NCBI RefSeq assembly: GCF_027579695.1
Contig: NC_083596.1
Location: 50,095,257-50,159,256, forward strand
Length of the DNA: 64,000 bases
Reading direction: 5' to 3'
Source of the DNA: Neoarius graeffei
Lineage: Eukaryota > Chordata > Actinopteri > Siluriformes > Ariidae
Shown here: positions 1 through 11,689 of the stretch, one piece after another
Layout of the letters: every line of letters starts with the position of its first letter
Numbering within the stretch: the stretch's first letter is position 1
The notes under the pieces: model-generated
Told to the model about the DNA's origin: nothing
The model's input: only the letters and a program-made list of their open reading frames with translations
Database searches by the model: none
Made by a program: the position numbers and the translations under genes

Positions 1-1164
1 CTCAGAGGTCCTGAGAACAACATTTTAGAAATATAAAAGGATCTCTAGAACTATGGAACTATAAAACGGCTCAGGAGCACAGAAGAACATGGTGAACTCT
101 TGAACTATAAAAGGAACATGCAGAATTACAAATGAGTAAGAAGAACATACCGAACTACAGAACTCTAGAACTTGCAGAATTACAAAACTAAGAAATTATA
201 AGAACATGCAGAATTATGTAACTATATAACTCTAAAAATATAGGAATCTAAAGAACCTGCAGAACTCTAGAACTATAAGAAGGGCCTACAGAACTCTAGC
301 ACTATAAGAAGGACCCACAGAACTCCAGAACTATAAGAAGGACTCACTGAAGTCCAGCCCTGTAAGAAGGACCTGCACAATTCTAGCACTATAAGAAGGA
401 CCTACAAAACTCTAGCACTATAAGAAAGACCTACAGAACTCTAGCCCTATAAGAAGGACCTGCAAAACTCTAGCACTATAAAAAGAACGCACAGAACTCT
501 AGAACTATAAGAAGGACCTACAGAACTCTAGAACTATAAGAAGGACCTGCACAACTCTAGAACTATAAGAAGGACCCACAGAACTCTAGAACTATAAGAA
601 GGACCCACAGAACTCTAGAACTATAAGAAGGACCTACAGAACTCTAGAACTATAAGAAGGACCTACAGAACTCTAGAACTATAAGAAGGACCCACAGAAC
701 TCTAGAACTATAAGAAGGACCTACAAAACTCTAGAACTATAAGAAGGACCTACAGAACTCTAGAACTATAAGAAGGACCTACCGAACTCGAGAACTATAA
801 AAAGGACCTACAGGACTCTAGAAGTATTAGAAGGATCTGCAGAACTCTAGCCCTATAAGAAGGACCTGCAGAACTCTAGAACTATAAAAAGGACCTACAA
901 AACTCTAGCACTATAAGAAGGACCTACAGAACTCTAGCACTATAAGAAGGACCTACAGAACTCTAGCACTATAAGAAGGACCCACAGAACTCCCAAACTA
1001 TAAGAAGGACTCACTGAACTCTAGCCCTATAAGAAGGACCTGCGCAATTCTACCACTATAAGAAGGACCTACACATCTCTAGATCTATAAGAAGAACCCA
1101 CAGAACTTAGCAGTATAAGAAGGATCTACACAACTCTAGCACTATAAGAAGGACCTACAGAATG
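1..1164. repeat. Minisatellite A, 29-bp unit (first block)
   Basis: Tandem array of a 29-bp unit of the form gaactctagaactataagaa followed by ggacctaca. The first 240 bases are degenerate; after that the copies are regular. Variants swap 'gaac' for 'gcac' or 'ccct' after 'ctcta', and 'ctaca' for 'ccaca' or 'ctgca'. The array resumes after each of three element insertions (2184-2596, 3242-3251, 4436-5040). It lies in what should be intron 1 of the minus-strand cnksr2-like gene. Confidence 0.97.
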
Positions 1165-2183
1165 TCAGATGTCACCACATGGTGGTGACATGCCGTACAA
1201 ACGTCACCACATGGTGGTGACATTTAATAACAAGCAGAGTGCTGCTGCAGTCATCACCACCGTTTATGGGAAGCCGGTGAAGATCCTTGAGGAGTACAAG
1301 TACTTGGGCACAATATTTGATAATAAACTCAGATTTGCCTCCAGCACAGAGGAGATCCTCAGAAAGTGCCAGCAGCGACAGTACCTCCTGAGGAAACTTA
1401 AGTCCTTTGGGGTCAGCAAGGACATTCTTACTACTTTCTACTACTCCTTCATTGAGAGTATAATGACGTTTTCCAGAACCTGCTGGTTCCACTCCCTTAG
1501 CCTTCAGAACAAAAACCGCCTGCAGAGCACAGTCAAGGTGTGCTCTAAAATTATTGGACTCCCCCTCAGGTCACTCTCACCTATCTGTGAGCAGCAGATA
1601 GTAAACTCAGTGGGCAGGATTCTTCAGGACCCTTCACATGTCCTGTTCCCTACATTTGAGTGGCTCCCCTCAGGACGCCAGCTCCGTTGTCCAAGCTGCC
1701 GAACATGGAGGAGAAGAGCAACCTTTGTCCCCAGAGCGGTTCAGCTCTTCAACTCTCTGCCATCCTTGTCCCTCTACTCACCCCACCAGCCCCTTCCCCC
1801 TTCTTCACATGCACTCTAACCTGTCTGGTGCACTAATCACCCCCTCTATACACACACCACTTTCAACATAGACTCTGCTGCTATTGATCCTTCTACCTCA
1901 TAAGCAAATTGCACCACACTATTTTTGTATATACTGTTTTTTTATCATCATATTTATACATTTTGTACTACTGTACAGTTATTTATCCACATACTGCCAC
2001 CTTGCATACTGTCATAATTTTTATGTTTCATATTTGTTTTGTTTTTTTATTATGTGTTTAACTGTACTTCTCTGTGTGCCTTTAAATTGCCCCAGGGTAC
2101 AAGTAAAATGTTTTGAATTGAATTGAATTGAATTGAATTGAATTGAATTGAATTGAATTGAATTGAATTGAATTGAATTGAAT
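1165..2183 (+). mobile_element. LINE 3' end (RT C-terminal part plus tail) inserted in minisatellite A
   Basis: An open frame up to 1819 reads as the C-terminal region after a non-LTR reverse transcriptase. It has the EYKYLGTIFDNKL motif, the FYYSFIES and CSKIIG blocks, and the late FVPRAVQLFNSLPS block typical of fish LINE C-termini. The 5' part (endonuclease and RT core) is missing, so this is a 5'-truncated copy. The 3' UTR (1820-2100) is AT-rich and ends in a (TTGAA)n run to 2182, the expected microsatellite-like LINE tail. Minisatellite A continues on both sides, so the LINE inserted into an existing array. Near its 5' end (1171-1221) an 8+3+8 palindrome occurs twice. The clade is not assigned. 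Confidence 0.85.
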
Positions 2184-2596
2184 AACTCTGGCACTATAAG
2201 AAGGACCTACACAACTCGAGCACTATAAGAAGGACCTATAGAACTGTAGCACTATAAGAAGGACCTACACAACTCAAGCACTATAAGAAGGACCTACAGA
2301 CCTCGAGAATGATAAGAAGGACCTACAGAACTCTGGCCCTATAAGAAGGACCTATAGAACTCTAGAACTATTGGAATGACCTACAGAACTTTAGCACTGT
2401 TTGAACAACCTACAGAACTCTAGAACTATAAGAATGATCCACAGCACTCTAGAACTATTGGAAGGACCTACAGAACTCTAGCCCTATAAGAAGGACTTAC
2501 AGAACTCTAGGACTATTAGAAGGACCTACAGAACTCTATAGCTATTGGAACAACCTACAGAACTCTAGAACTATTGGAAGGACCTACAAAACTCTA
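2184..2596. repeat. Minisatellite A, second block
   Basis: Continuation of the 29-bp array with more diverged copies, several reading 'ctattggaa' in place of 'ctataagaa'. Bounded by the LINE tail on the left and the TA-flanked element on the right. Confidence 0.95.
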
Positions 2597-3241
2597 CACT
2601 GTAAAAAATGACTGTGAAATTTACAGTAAAACTATGTGAAATGCATACAGAACAGCACTGTAAACCCCGAAACATATATTTGTTGTTCAAATCACTGTTA
2701 AATTTTTTAAACCAGTAAACAGAATGTTTTTGTTATATTTACAACATCAATATGTGATTTAAAGCAAATTTATTTGTTAAAGCTACAAGTACTGGTAACA
2801 AAAACAGAGAAATACTGTAACACTCATAACAGAAAACTTGTGTCAATTTGACATGCACTTACTGCAGAATGAAGGGTTTTTCTTAGTAAAAGTACATAGC
2901 CTTCTGGGCTATGCATATAAATTCATTGCTTATGCCAGCCTGCATGAAACTAGAAACACTATTCAGTTCCAAATCCCAACCATTTCTAACTGAATTCTAA
3001 CGATTTCTAACAACATTTAGGCAAAGTTATTAAAATGTAAACAACCACCCAACAGTGTTATTAACTGCAGCAAGTGCAGTGTTTTAGTGTGATTTCAGCC
3101 GTGATTTCATTCACTGTAAATCACTTTACATGTTCACCAGTAAAGTGATCTACTGGGGTGCTGTATTTTTTACAGGGATTTTCTGGTCACCCCAGCTGCC
3201 AGGGTTTTCCTGTTAAAATGACAGATTTTTTTTTTACAATG
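2597..3241. mobile_element. Non-autonomous TA-flanked inverted-repeat element (MITE)
   Basis: The 645-bp AT-rich insertion is bounded by the near-inverted ends cactgtaaaaaa and ttttttacaatg. TA stands on both sides (2595-2596 and 3242-3243). Removing the insert plus one TA restores the expected minisatellite sequence aactctagaactat, which supports a TA target duplication as in Tc1/mariner elements. No coding frame is seen. Confidence 0.75.
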
Positions 3242-3251
3242 TAGAACTATA

Positions 3252-4435
3252 GACCCCTTCGCATGTTTGTAAACAAACCGACCATTGCCAGGATGTGCGC
3301 GCAGCCTGGACTCAGAAACAATGGCGCTGCCCATAGACCGGCATTATGAGCTGTCAGATTATGCAAAACAATTGTCGTTACAAGATTGAGAATGCTACAT
3401 AAATAAGTTAACTCTAACAAGTGGACATCGCCTACCGGATCCGTATTTAATTAAAGAGTGGACGGACGATGTTAGTAAGTTTTCCTCTGATACCTGAAGG
3501 CAGTCATACTATTTACAAAAAATGTCAAACTCAAAAAAAAAAAAAAACTATTTACAAAAGTAGCCTGCCATCAACATTCTGGTTACAGCGAGACTACAAC
3601 TTGATTAACAATGGGACATTCATATTCATTTTGTTTTAATCAAATCATGCCAGTGATGTGATGGCAATGTGGCTTTAGCTACAACAGCAAATACCAACAC
3701 TAAACAGCAATTTGCAGGAGGTAATGGCATGAAAGGAATGATAGTGTAAAGAGTGCAGCTAAGAGAAATCAGAGCTGCGTAAAAAGCGAGAGGCAGAGAG
3801 CAGAAATGAAACTGAATGGGGCGGGAGCTAGGTTAGAGCAGTCAACGTAAGTTGGCATTTAGAGTGAGGGCACACAATTTTACCTTTCCATCCTTGCTTT
3901 AAAATTGTGATTTTCGGCATACACAAATAATGATGGCACAAAATCTGGACTGCTTGAGTCAAGCGAGACCTCTCCTACAAACAAAATTGCATGCAAAGCT
4001 AAGTTAACATGCTAACAATATTCATTACATTGTGTAACTATGACCCAGCTAATCAGACAAACGTTACCAAAGTATTTTGCTACATCAATAAACGAAGACT
4101 AGAAAGAATAAAAAAGAGAGATTTAATAAATAGCCTGATCTTACCTGTGATGAAGTGGGCGCTGCAAACCCGCACATAGTGCTTTCATCCCAGTCTACAC
4201 ATTTGATGGCTTGTAGCCATAGACATCGGCAATTTTTTTGGAATAGGTGAGATCCTGCTGGAATTCTGTACATTTTAACCCCATCACTGCTATGATTCTG
4301 ACACCCGACAACACAACAACTAGGCATTTCTTCCAAATATTTCTTCTCGTCTCTACCGTCGCTGAGTCTTTTTTGAGTCCAGGCTGCGCGCGCAATTTCC
4401 TCTTACGTATGAATGACGTTTACTGCGAAGGGGTC
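3252..4435. mobile_element. THAP-bearing DNA transposon relic with TATA target duplication
   Basis: A 1184-bp core starts gaccccttcgca and ends with its exact inverse, a perfect 12-bp inverted repeat. TATA flanks both sides (3248-3251 and 4436-4439), and excising it restores a normal minisatellite unit. It contains a minus-strand THAP-type exon. THAP domains are known in P, Kolobok and ISL2EU transposons; the TATA (or TA) duplication is not the 8 bp of P or the TTAA of Kolobok. No transposase core was found, so this is an internally deleted copy. Confidence 0.8.
4145..4336 (-). CDS. THAP zinc-finger exon fragment inside DNA transposon
   Basis: The minus-strand frame begins MEEMPSCCVVGCQNHSSDG and continues KMYRIPAGS and LWLQAIK. 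This matches the start of a THAP C2CH DNA-binding domain: MPxxC, a short gap, C, a basic stretch, then a tryptophan-containing helix. The frame runs to a good splice donor (gtaaga from 4144). The second half of the domain (the CxxH pair and the AVPTIF box) is not found in this exon. In THAP transposons this module binds the element ends. Here it is a fragment and probably not functional. Confidence 0.6.
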
Positions 4436-4439
4436 TATA

Positions 4440-5040
4440 AGAAAGACTGACAGAACTCTAGCACTATAAGAAGGACCTACAGAGCTCTAGAACTATAATA
4501 AGGACCTCCAGAACTCTAGAACTATAAGAAGGACCTACAGAACTCTGGCCCTATAAGAAGCACCTACAGAACTCTTGAACTATTGGAATGACCTACAGAA
4601 CTTAAGCACTGTTTGAACAACCTACAGAACTCTGGTCCTATAAGAAGGATCCACAGAACTCTAGAACTATTGGAAGGACCTACAGAACTCTAGCCCTATA
4701 AGAAGGACCTACAGAACTCTAGGACTATTAGAAGGACCTATAGAACTCTATACTATTGGAACAACCTACAGAATTCTAGAACTATTAGAAGGACTTACAG
4801 AACTCTAGAACTATAAGAAGGACCTACAGAACTCTAGGACTATTAGAAGGACCTATAGAACTCTATACTATTGGAACAACCTACAGAATTCTAGAACTAT
4901 TAGAAGGACTTACAGAACTCTAGAACTATAAGAAAGACCAACAGAACTCTAGCACTATAAGAAGGCCCTACAGAACTCTTAGACTATTAGAAGGAACTAC
5001 AGAACTGCAGATCTATAAGAAGGACCTGATGACTGACAGA
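4440..5040. repeat. Minisatellite A, third block
   Basis: The 29-bp units resume directly after the THAP element. A segment of about 120 bp (near 4726-4790) recurs almost exactly at 4840-4910, a larger duplication within the array. The block degrades after about 5000. Confidence 0.95.
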
Positions 5041-5865
5041 ACTCCAGATCTGTAGAACTATAAAAAAAAGAACTAAAGATCTAGAGAACAATTAATCTGT
5101 AGAACAACTGCTCAGGATCATATACAGAACTACGATAGTAAGGAACTACAGAACAATAGCCTCGAATCACAGAAGAACACATACAATGCATTACAGGATC
5201 AATAAAAATTCACATGCAACACAGTGAATCCAAGAGACTATAAATTGATAAACAAGTCAGGTGTAATGCACAATAGATGAGATCAATTAGCTACCATAGC
5301 AACATGGTAAAATGAACAGGAAACAATGCCCATATAAGTAAGGTGTGGGTTAAGACAGTATATGAAATAAATTGGGTCAGTCAGGACAGAATCTAAGGAG
5401 ACGTGACAGCATGCATGGTGTCCAGCCTTTATGGAAATGGAGGAAGAAAGCATGCAGATATTGGTCAAGAGAAGAGACTGGATTTTTTTAAAGGGAAAAA
5501 GAGTAAGAAAAGGGAATAGTTCAACATGAGCTTTTCCATTTTCCAAAATACAGCAGGTAATACATCGATATAAAAGCAGCTCGGTTTTAAGCATGAATCT
5601 GTATGTCCCTATGTCTGTGTGTGTGTGTGTCCTTCATTTTAATAGGCTCTTATGTTCATGACTCAGCCATCATACCTCCCTGGCAACAATTTCTTGGAGG
5701 TAAGCCTCATGCTAAAAGAAAAAAAAATAACCACACACACACACACACAAACAGCTCTGGACAAGAACTAAGGGCTTACACTGTTAGCTAAACTTGTGCT
5801 AAGGTTTCAGGTTTAGGAATTTATAATCAAGTAAACTCACACTCAGGATTAAGGATTTCGGATTG
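5041..5865. other. Unassigned intronic sequence
   Basis: No gene, conserved domain or recognised transposon was seen. It contains short (TG)n near 5618-5632 and (CA)n near 5733-5748. The open frames here lack recognisable similarity. Confidence 0.5.
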
Positions 5866-7545
5866 ACATAAAGAACTGAGCACTAAGGAATAACATTAAA
5901 GTCTAATGCCCTACACTATGGAGTAAATACTCATATACTGCTTTCAGGATTTACGTTGTGGACTACAGACGCTCCACACACCACACTCCCAGGATTTACA
6001 CTTATATCGAGAGACAAATATTAATTACTCCAGAAGAAAGACTTACACTCTGGACTAAGGACTTAACACTTACTCTAATTACAAAACACTGACACAAAGG
6101 ATTAAAGATGACACTAAGTAATTAATACTTAAACGAAGTACGAAAGACTTACACAAAGGACTCAAGTTCTGACACTAAGGACGAAAGTATTACACTACAG
6201 ATGAAAGACTGACATGAAGGACTTAATATTTACACTAAGAACTAAAGATTTACACTAAGGACTCCAGTCTTACAGTAAGGACTAAAGTCTTCCACTAAGG
6301 ACTAAAGATTTACAGTAAGGACTAAAGTCTGACAGTAAGGACTAAAGTTTTAGACTAAGGACTAAAGATTTACAGTAAGGAATCCAGTCTTACAGTAAGG
6401 ACTAAAGTCTTCCACTCAGGACTAAAGATTTACACTCAGGACTCCAGTCTTACAGTAGGGACTCCAGTCTTACAGTAAGGACTAAAGATTTGCATGAAGG
6501 ACTCCAGTCTTACAGTAAGGAGTAAAGTCTTACAGCAAGGACTAAAGTCTTACACTAAGGACAAAAGATTTACAGTAAGGACTCCAGTCTTACAGTAAGG
6601 ACTAAAGTGTTACACTCAGGACTAAAGATTTACACTAAGAACTCCAGTCTTACAGTAGGGGCTCCAGTCTTACAGCAAGGACTAAAATCTTGCACTAAGG
6701 ACTAAAGATATACAGTAAGGACTCCAGTCTTACAGTAAGGACTATAGTCTTACAATCAGGACTAAAGATTTACACTAAGGACTCCAGTCTTACAGTAGGG
6801 ACTCCAGCCTTACAGTAGGGACTAAAGTCTTACACTAAGGACTAAAGATTTACATGAAGTACTCAAGATTTACATGAAGGACTCCAGTCTTACAGTAAGG
6901 ACAAAAGTCTTACACTAAGGACTAAAGATTTACAGTAAGGACTCCAGTCTTACAGCAAATAGTAAAGATTTACAGTCAGGACTAAAGAGTTACACAAAGG
7001 ACTAAAGATTTACATGAAGGACTAAAGTTTTACAGTAAGGACTAAAGACTTACACTAAGGGCTAAAGACTTACACTAAGCACTAAAATCTTACACTAAGG
7101 ACTAAAAGTTGACACTCAGGACAAAAATCTTACACTCAGGACTAAAGATTTACATGAAGGACTTAATACTTACATAAAGACCAATACTAAGGACTAAAGT
7201 TGTACACTAAGGACTCAAGATTTACAGTAAGGACTAAAGTTTTACACTAAGGACTAAAGATTTACAGTAAGGACTAAAGTCTTACAGTCAGGACTAAAGT
7301 TTTACACTAAGGACTAAAGATTTACAGTAAGGACTCCATTCTTACAGTAAGGACTAAAGATTTACACAAAGGACTAAAGTCTTACAGTAAGGACTAAAGA
7401 TTGACACTGAGGATGAAAATCTTGCACTCAAGCCTAAGACTTACATTAAGGAATAAAGACCAATACTAAGGACTAAAGTCTAATACTAAGGAGTTAATAT
7501 TCACACGACGGACTAAAGTCTTCCATGAAGGACCAAATGCTTAAA
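5866..7545. repeat. Minisatellite B, 20-bp unit
   Basis: About 1.7 kb of a 20-bp unit close to actaaagtcttacactaagg. Recurrent sub-variants read 'actccagtct', 'actaaagatt' and 'acagtaagg', in a mixed order that suggests higher-order repeats of 40-80 bp. The unit is unrelated in sequence to minisatellite A. Confidence 0.96.
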
Positions 7546-7783
7546 CTAAGCAAGTCTCCTCCTCCTGGGAAATCTCTATAGTGAATGAGTTTATGGAATG
7601 CAACACATTCCATTTTAATCACCTGGGAATTATACAGAATGTTCTGAGCTGAGTGAGTGTGTTAGTGTGGGAAAACCCCGAACACCACCTCTCAGACTGA
7701 TCTCAGATCAGATCAAAGAAACGTGTAGCAGAAGCCTCACACTGAGAGACTGAGAGATGAGTCAGAGAGAGGAAACCCCTCAG

Positions 7784-7853
<70 letters not shown>

Positions 7854-9000
7854 TTCAAACATAAATTCATATTCAGCTCATGTACACACTTTCTTCTCGC
7901 CAGTCAAATCTAAAAGGCAAATGTACTGCAAACGGTTTGTACGACATAAATCAAAATCTCTTTCAGCTCATCTCTCATACAGGAAAACCCATGCCTGCTC
8001 CTGACGATGCAACTCTCTGCACAGGTTAAACTCGAGTTCAGTCAAAAAAAAAAAAAGTAAACGAACGTAGAACTTCCTCGTACTGCATATTTAGCGTATT
8101 TCGTTTTGTGCTGGGGCTCTGAGCTGAATGTCAATCTCACCCAAAATAATTCAACAAAGAACCTAAAATTTATTTGAAGATAAATGTTAAAAACTGTAAA
8201 ATCTCTGCAGTAGGCAATATTTACGCATTTTTATTTCAAATTGGAATTATTATATTTTTAAATATTGCGTATCATAATAAAATCAAATATTGTTCTATTA
8301 ACACTGTATTAAACATTAACAACAGTGTAATAGATGATGCTGTTTATGTCAGTTTAAAGTGGTTTTAAGTTGAAAAATTCACATTGGTCACATTTGCAAT
8401 CAAAGTTACAGAAATTAAATGGGAAAAAGTAATAAACTGTCAGTTACAGATTTAACATTTTGCTGAAATTTCATTAAATGTTAGAGAACTCTGAACAAAA
8501 TTAACAAGGCAAAGATGAAGAACACAAAATTAACCCAAGAGCGATTTCAGGACAAAGTATTTGATCTTGCATACACCACAGGGCTAAGCAGCAGTTTTTT
8601 CAGCAAGGGGTGGAGTTAATTTCAGGGCCAGAAAATGAAAACAGACCCCAGAAATAATAAAAAAAAAGATATAATAAATGGCATAAATGCTCCAGCTAAC
8701 CATTTGTTGTTGGTGGTGGTTTGTAAATGATTATCAAAATGATATAACTGTTCCAGATTGAATAATGTTCAGAAATTCCAAAATGCACGTTATATTGTGC
8801 ATCTTTTGTCGCTTTTTGGTTGAAAGATGCATGGAGTGCAGGTTTAAGTCTTTTTTTCACGTTAATGATGGTCCAGCTGTGGAACATTTTAAACATTCAC
8901 ATTACCATGCAAAAGATGCACCACCTCAAAGACAGGGAACCGTACCCTTAAAAAAAAAAAGACTTTTTCTGAGAGTGTATTGTGTTGTGTCAGTCTACCA
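7546..9000. other. Unassigned intronic sequence with (CA)n
   Basis: A (CA)n run of about 65 bp covers 7785-7850. The rest is AT-rich non-coding sequence with no recognised element. It lies within the presumed first intron of the cnksr2-like gene. Confidence 0.5.
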
Positions 9001-9039
9001 TGATTTCTAATCACGTCTGTTTGCACGTGAGTGTGTCAC

Positions 9040-9582
9040 GCCACCAATGGAATGATGACACATCAAAACCATCAAACGGCATCGGTCACGCAGAACGAGC
9101 TTCATGCACCGGGATTTTGGGGCGCTGAGATTCACCCGAATGTTATTACATTAATGTCTCTGGAAGATGGCGAGAAGTGGAGCGAGCGTTATGACATGGT
9201 TATAACGCTGATGTCATGCGCAAAGACCGAATGGACGACGAGGACCGGACAGGTGTGTTATGGGGTGGGGGTGGGGGGATGTTCGGGAACGACGGAGGGG
9301 TGTGTGTGTGGGGGGGGGGGGGGGGGGGGGAGGCTCCTTTGCTCCCTCTGGCTCTCTCAGATCCCCGCCGTCTGTAAGCGGCGTCTTTGGACACCCTGTT
9401 CTGCAGCAGAACGAGGCACGTGCGGTGCGCCGCTGTCCGTGGTGCTGCTGCTGCTGCAACGATTCGTGCGCGAGCAAGAAGCGGGATGGTTGAGTTTTGG
9501 GGTTTTTCGTGGCAGCATTTTTTTAAACAGCCAGAATAGGAATTTCAGACCCCTTGCCTACTACTTAGGGCCCTTGAAAATA

Positions 9583-9632
<50 letters not shown>

Positions 9633-10320
9633 CAAAACAGGAATGCGTACTCCGTTGCATGAAGTCATCTTAAAACCGAAGCACCAATGAGGTCACTATT
9701 TTGCACACACACGCGCGCGCGCGCGCGCGCGCTTCAGCTACCTCCTCGTTGATAAGATCACGCACCCCCCCCTCCCCCCCGACTGTGCCTCGTGCCTAAG
9801 CACGAAAATTTTTTTTTTAAAAAATATATATATATCACTACCATTTATTCCTCTCGCGCGTCCATCGTCCCTCTATTTTTCTTGTCTCTGGGTTGTTGTT
9901 TTTTTTTTTTTTTTTTTTTACCTCTCATCCACTGGAGCACCTGCTTCGGGCTCCATTTGCTGATGGGGTCCATCACGAGAGCCATGGCCACCGGAGCGCG
10001 TGAGCGTCCCTGACGCGAATCATCCAAACTGAACAGCAGTTAATCCTCGCGGCACGTGGAATTCCATTGGAAAGGTGCGAGAGGCGCGCGCGACTGGAGC
10101 ATGGGAGATGGACGCATCCTCTGGAAGGACTGCAACAGAGAGAGAGAGAGAGAGAGAGAGACCCCCGCCCCTTTCATCACTTCTTCTAACATCCCGGTCT
10201 CACACACCCCCTCCTCCTCCTCCTCGTGCTCTTGCGCTACGCTGTCACGTGACACCTCCGGTTCGGTTATATTGCCGATATAGAAAACTGCGTAACGGCT
10301 CCACTGCGCTACGTTCAGTT
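9040..10320 (-). promoter_or_regulatory. cnksr2: GC/CpG-rich 5' region of the cnksr2-like gene
   Basis: In contrast to the surrounding AT-rich DNA, this stretch is rich in CpG. It has a G-run at 9311-9330, (TG)n at 9584-9630, (CG)n at 9712-9731 and (GA)n at 10138-10160. The first coding exon lies inside it. The region upstream on the minus strand (9986-10310) is the likely 5' UTR and core promoter. No TATA box was identified, as is common for CpG promoters. The exact start of transcription cannot be seen. Confidence 0.6.
9922..9985 (-). CDS. cnksr2: Connector enhancer of KSR 2-like, first coding exon (SAM domain start)
   Basis: The minus-strand ATG at 9985 opens MALVMDPISKWSPKQV and then LQWMR. 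This matches the start of vertebrate CNKSR2, which begins MALIMEPVSKWSPSQV and leads into the SAM domain. The exon carries 21 codons plus one base and ends at a GT donor (from 9921), so the glycine of the WM(K/R)G motif is split between exons (phase 1). The donor runs straight into about 19 A residues. CNKSR2 is a membrane-linked scaffold of Ras/ERK and postsynaptic signalling with SAM, CRIC, PDZ and PH domains. Exon 2 onwards is not found in 1-9.9 kb and must lie beyond the left edge, which makes this region a long first intron. CNKSR3 is similar over these residues but lacks the MAL lead. The identification rests on about 20 residues. Confidence 0.75.
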
Positions 10321-10430
10321 TAAGGATGGGGGAGGGTTGCCAGATTGAGCCAGATGTTTCGGGTTTATTTCATTCAGAGTTCTGTCTACTTAAACATCTG
10401 TAAAGTTCTCAAATAATCTCAACCCAAGTC

Positions 10431-10792
10431 CATCCATCCATCCATCCATCCATCCATCCATTATCTGTAATCGTTTATCCTGGGTCGTGGGAGGGCTGGA
10501 TCCTATCCCAGCTGACTATGGGTGAGAGGCGGGGTTCACCCTAGACAAGTCGCCGGGTCATCACTGACACAGACAACCATTCACACTCACCTTCACACCT
10601 ACGGTCAATTTAGAGTCACCAGTTAACCTAACCTGCATGTCTTTGGACTGTGGGGGAAACCGGAGCACCCGGAGGAAACACACGGGGAGAACATGCAAAC
10701 TCCACACAGAAAGGGCCCTGTCAGCTGCTGGGCTCGAACCCGGACCTTCTTGCTGTGACACAACAGTGCTAACCACTACACCACCGTGCCTC
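10431..10792 (-). mobile_element. Mermaid-like tRNA-derived SINE, full length
   Basis: Minus-strand copy of the window's most common SINE. The tRNA-like head (A box gtggtgtagtggttagc, B box ggttcgagccc) is at the right, followed by the conserved body ending in the cagctgggatagg region. The 3' tail here is (ATGG)n, read as (CCAT)n on the plus strand. A perfect 13-bp target duplication, ctcaacccaagtc, lies at 10418-10430 and 10793-10805. Confidence 0.92.
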
Positions 10793-10805
10793 CTCAACCC
10801 AAGTC

Positions 10806-11236
10806 TTATAAAATAAATAATTTAGGTTGTTACTGAATAGGGTATAAAATTTTAAAAAAGGTGAAACAACACATTGGGGGAAAACACTCTAAAACATTTC
10901 AAATTGGTTTAACTTGGAAACGCAAGTTCACCTGCTGCCTTGAAAATGCAAGTTAACTCAGTTGGAGGATTCTCTTTGTTTCAACTCAGAAAAAGTCTCA
11001 ATTAGTCAAGACAACTAAGTAATTCAAGTCTAACCTTTGAAAACTTGCACAGATTAGTTCAAATCAAAACACTTTTCAGAGCTCATTGAGTTAAAGAGAA
11101 AAAGTAAGTGGACATAATTAAACAAGGCTGAAATGTTTTACAGTGAAGAAAGAAAGAAAATTAAAGAAATAAACGGAAACAAAGAATAAAGAAAGAACGA
11201 AACCAAAACAAACAAATAAAAAAAGAAAGAAATACA
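10806..11236. other. Unassigned AT-rich spacer
   Basis: No gene or classified element was seen. The right half is an A/G-rich run of 'aaagaaa' motifs into which the next SINE inserted. Confidence 0.4.
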
Positions 11237-11250
11237 CTATTAAAGAAACA

Positions 11251-11598
11251 TCTCATTATCTCTAGCCGCTTTATCCTGTTCTACAGGGTCGCAGGCGAGC
11301 TGGAGCCTATCCCAGCTGACTACGGGCGAAAGGCGGGGTACACCCTGGACAAGTTGCCAGGTCATCACAGGGCTGACACATAGACACAGACAACCATTCA
11401 CACCTATGCTCAATTTAGAATCACCAGTTAACCTAACCTGCATGTCTTTGGACTGTGGGGGAAACCGGAGCACCCGGAGGAAACCCACGCGGACAACATG
11501 CAAACTCTGCACAGAAAGGCCCTCGCCGGCCACGGGGCTCGAACCCAGACCTTCTTGCTGTGAGGCGACAGCGCTAACCACTACACCACCGTGCCGCC
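11251..11598 (-). mobile_element. Mermaid-like SINE, full length
   Basis: Minus-strand copy with the tRNA-like head at the right end and the tail motif at the left. A perfect 14-bp target duplication ctattaaagaaaca lies at 11237-11250 and 11599-11612. An open frame through its body is a by-product of the SINE sequence. Confidence 0.93.
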
Positions 11599-11689
11599 CT
11601 ATTAAAGAAACAGATAAAACTAAACAATAACGTAACACAATTTAAAAAGAAAGAATAAATAAAGAAAGAATAAAATAAACTAGACAGGG

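Noticed and set aside
1-1164. CRISPR-like array (regular repeats)
   Set aside because: Units are contiguous without unique spacers and the genome is a vertebrate; it is a minisatellite.
9031-9690. 219-codon plus-strand frame in the cnksr2 promoter region
   Set aside because: It runs through G-runs and (TG)n repeats, has no domain, and is best explained by low-complexity GC-rich DNA.
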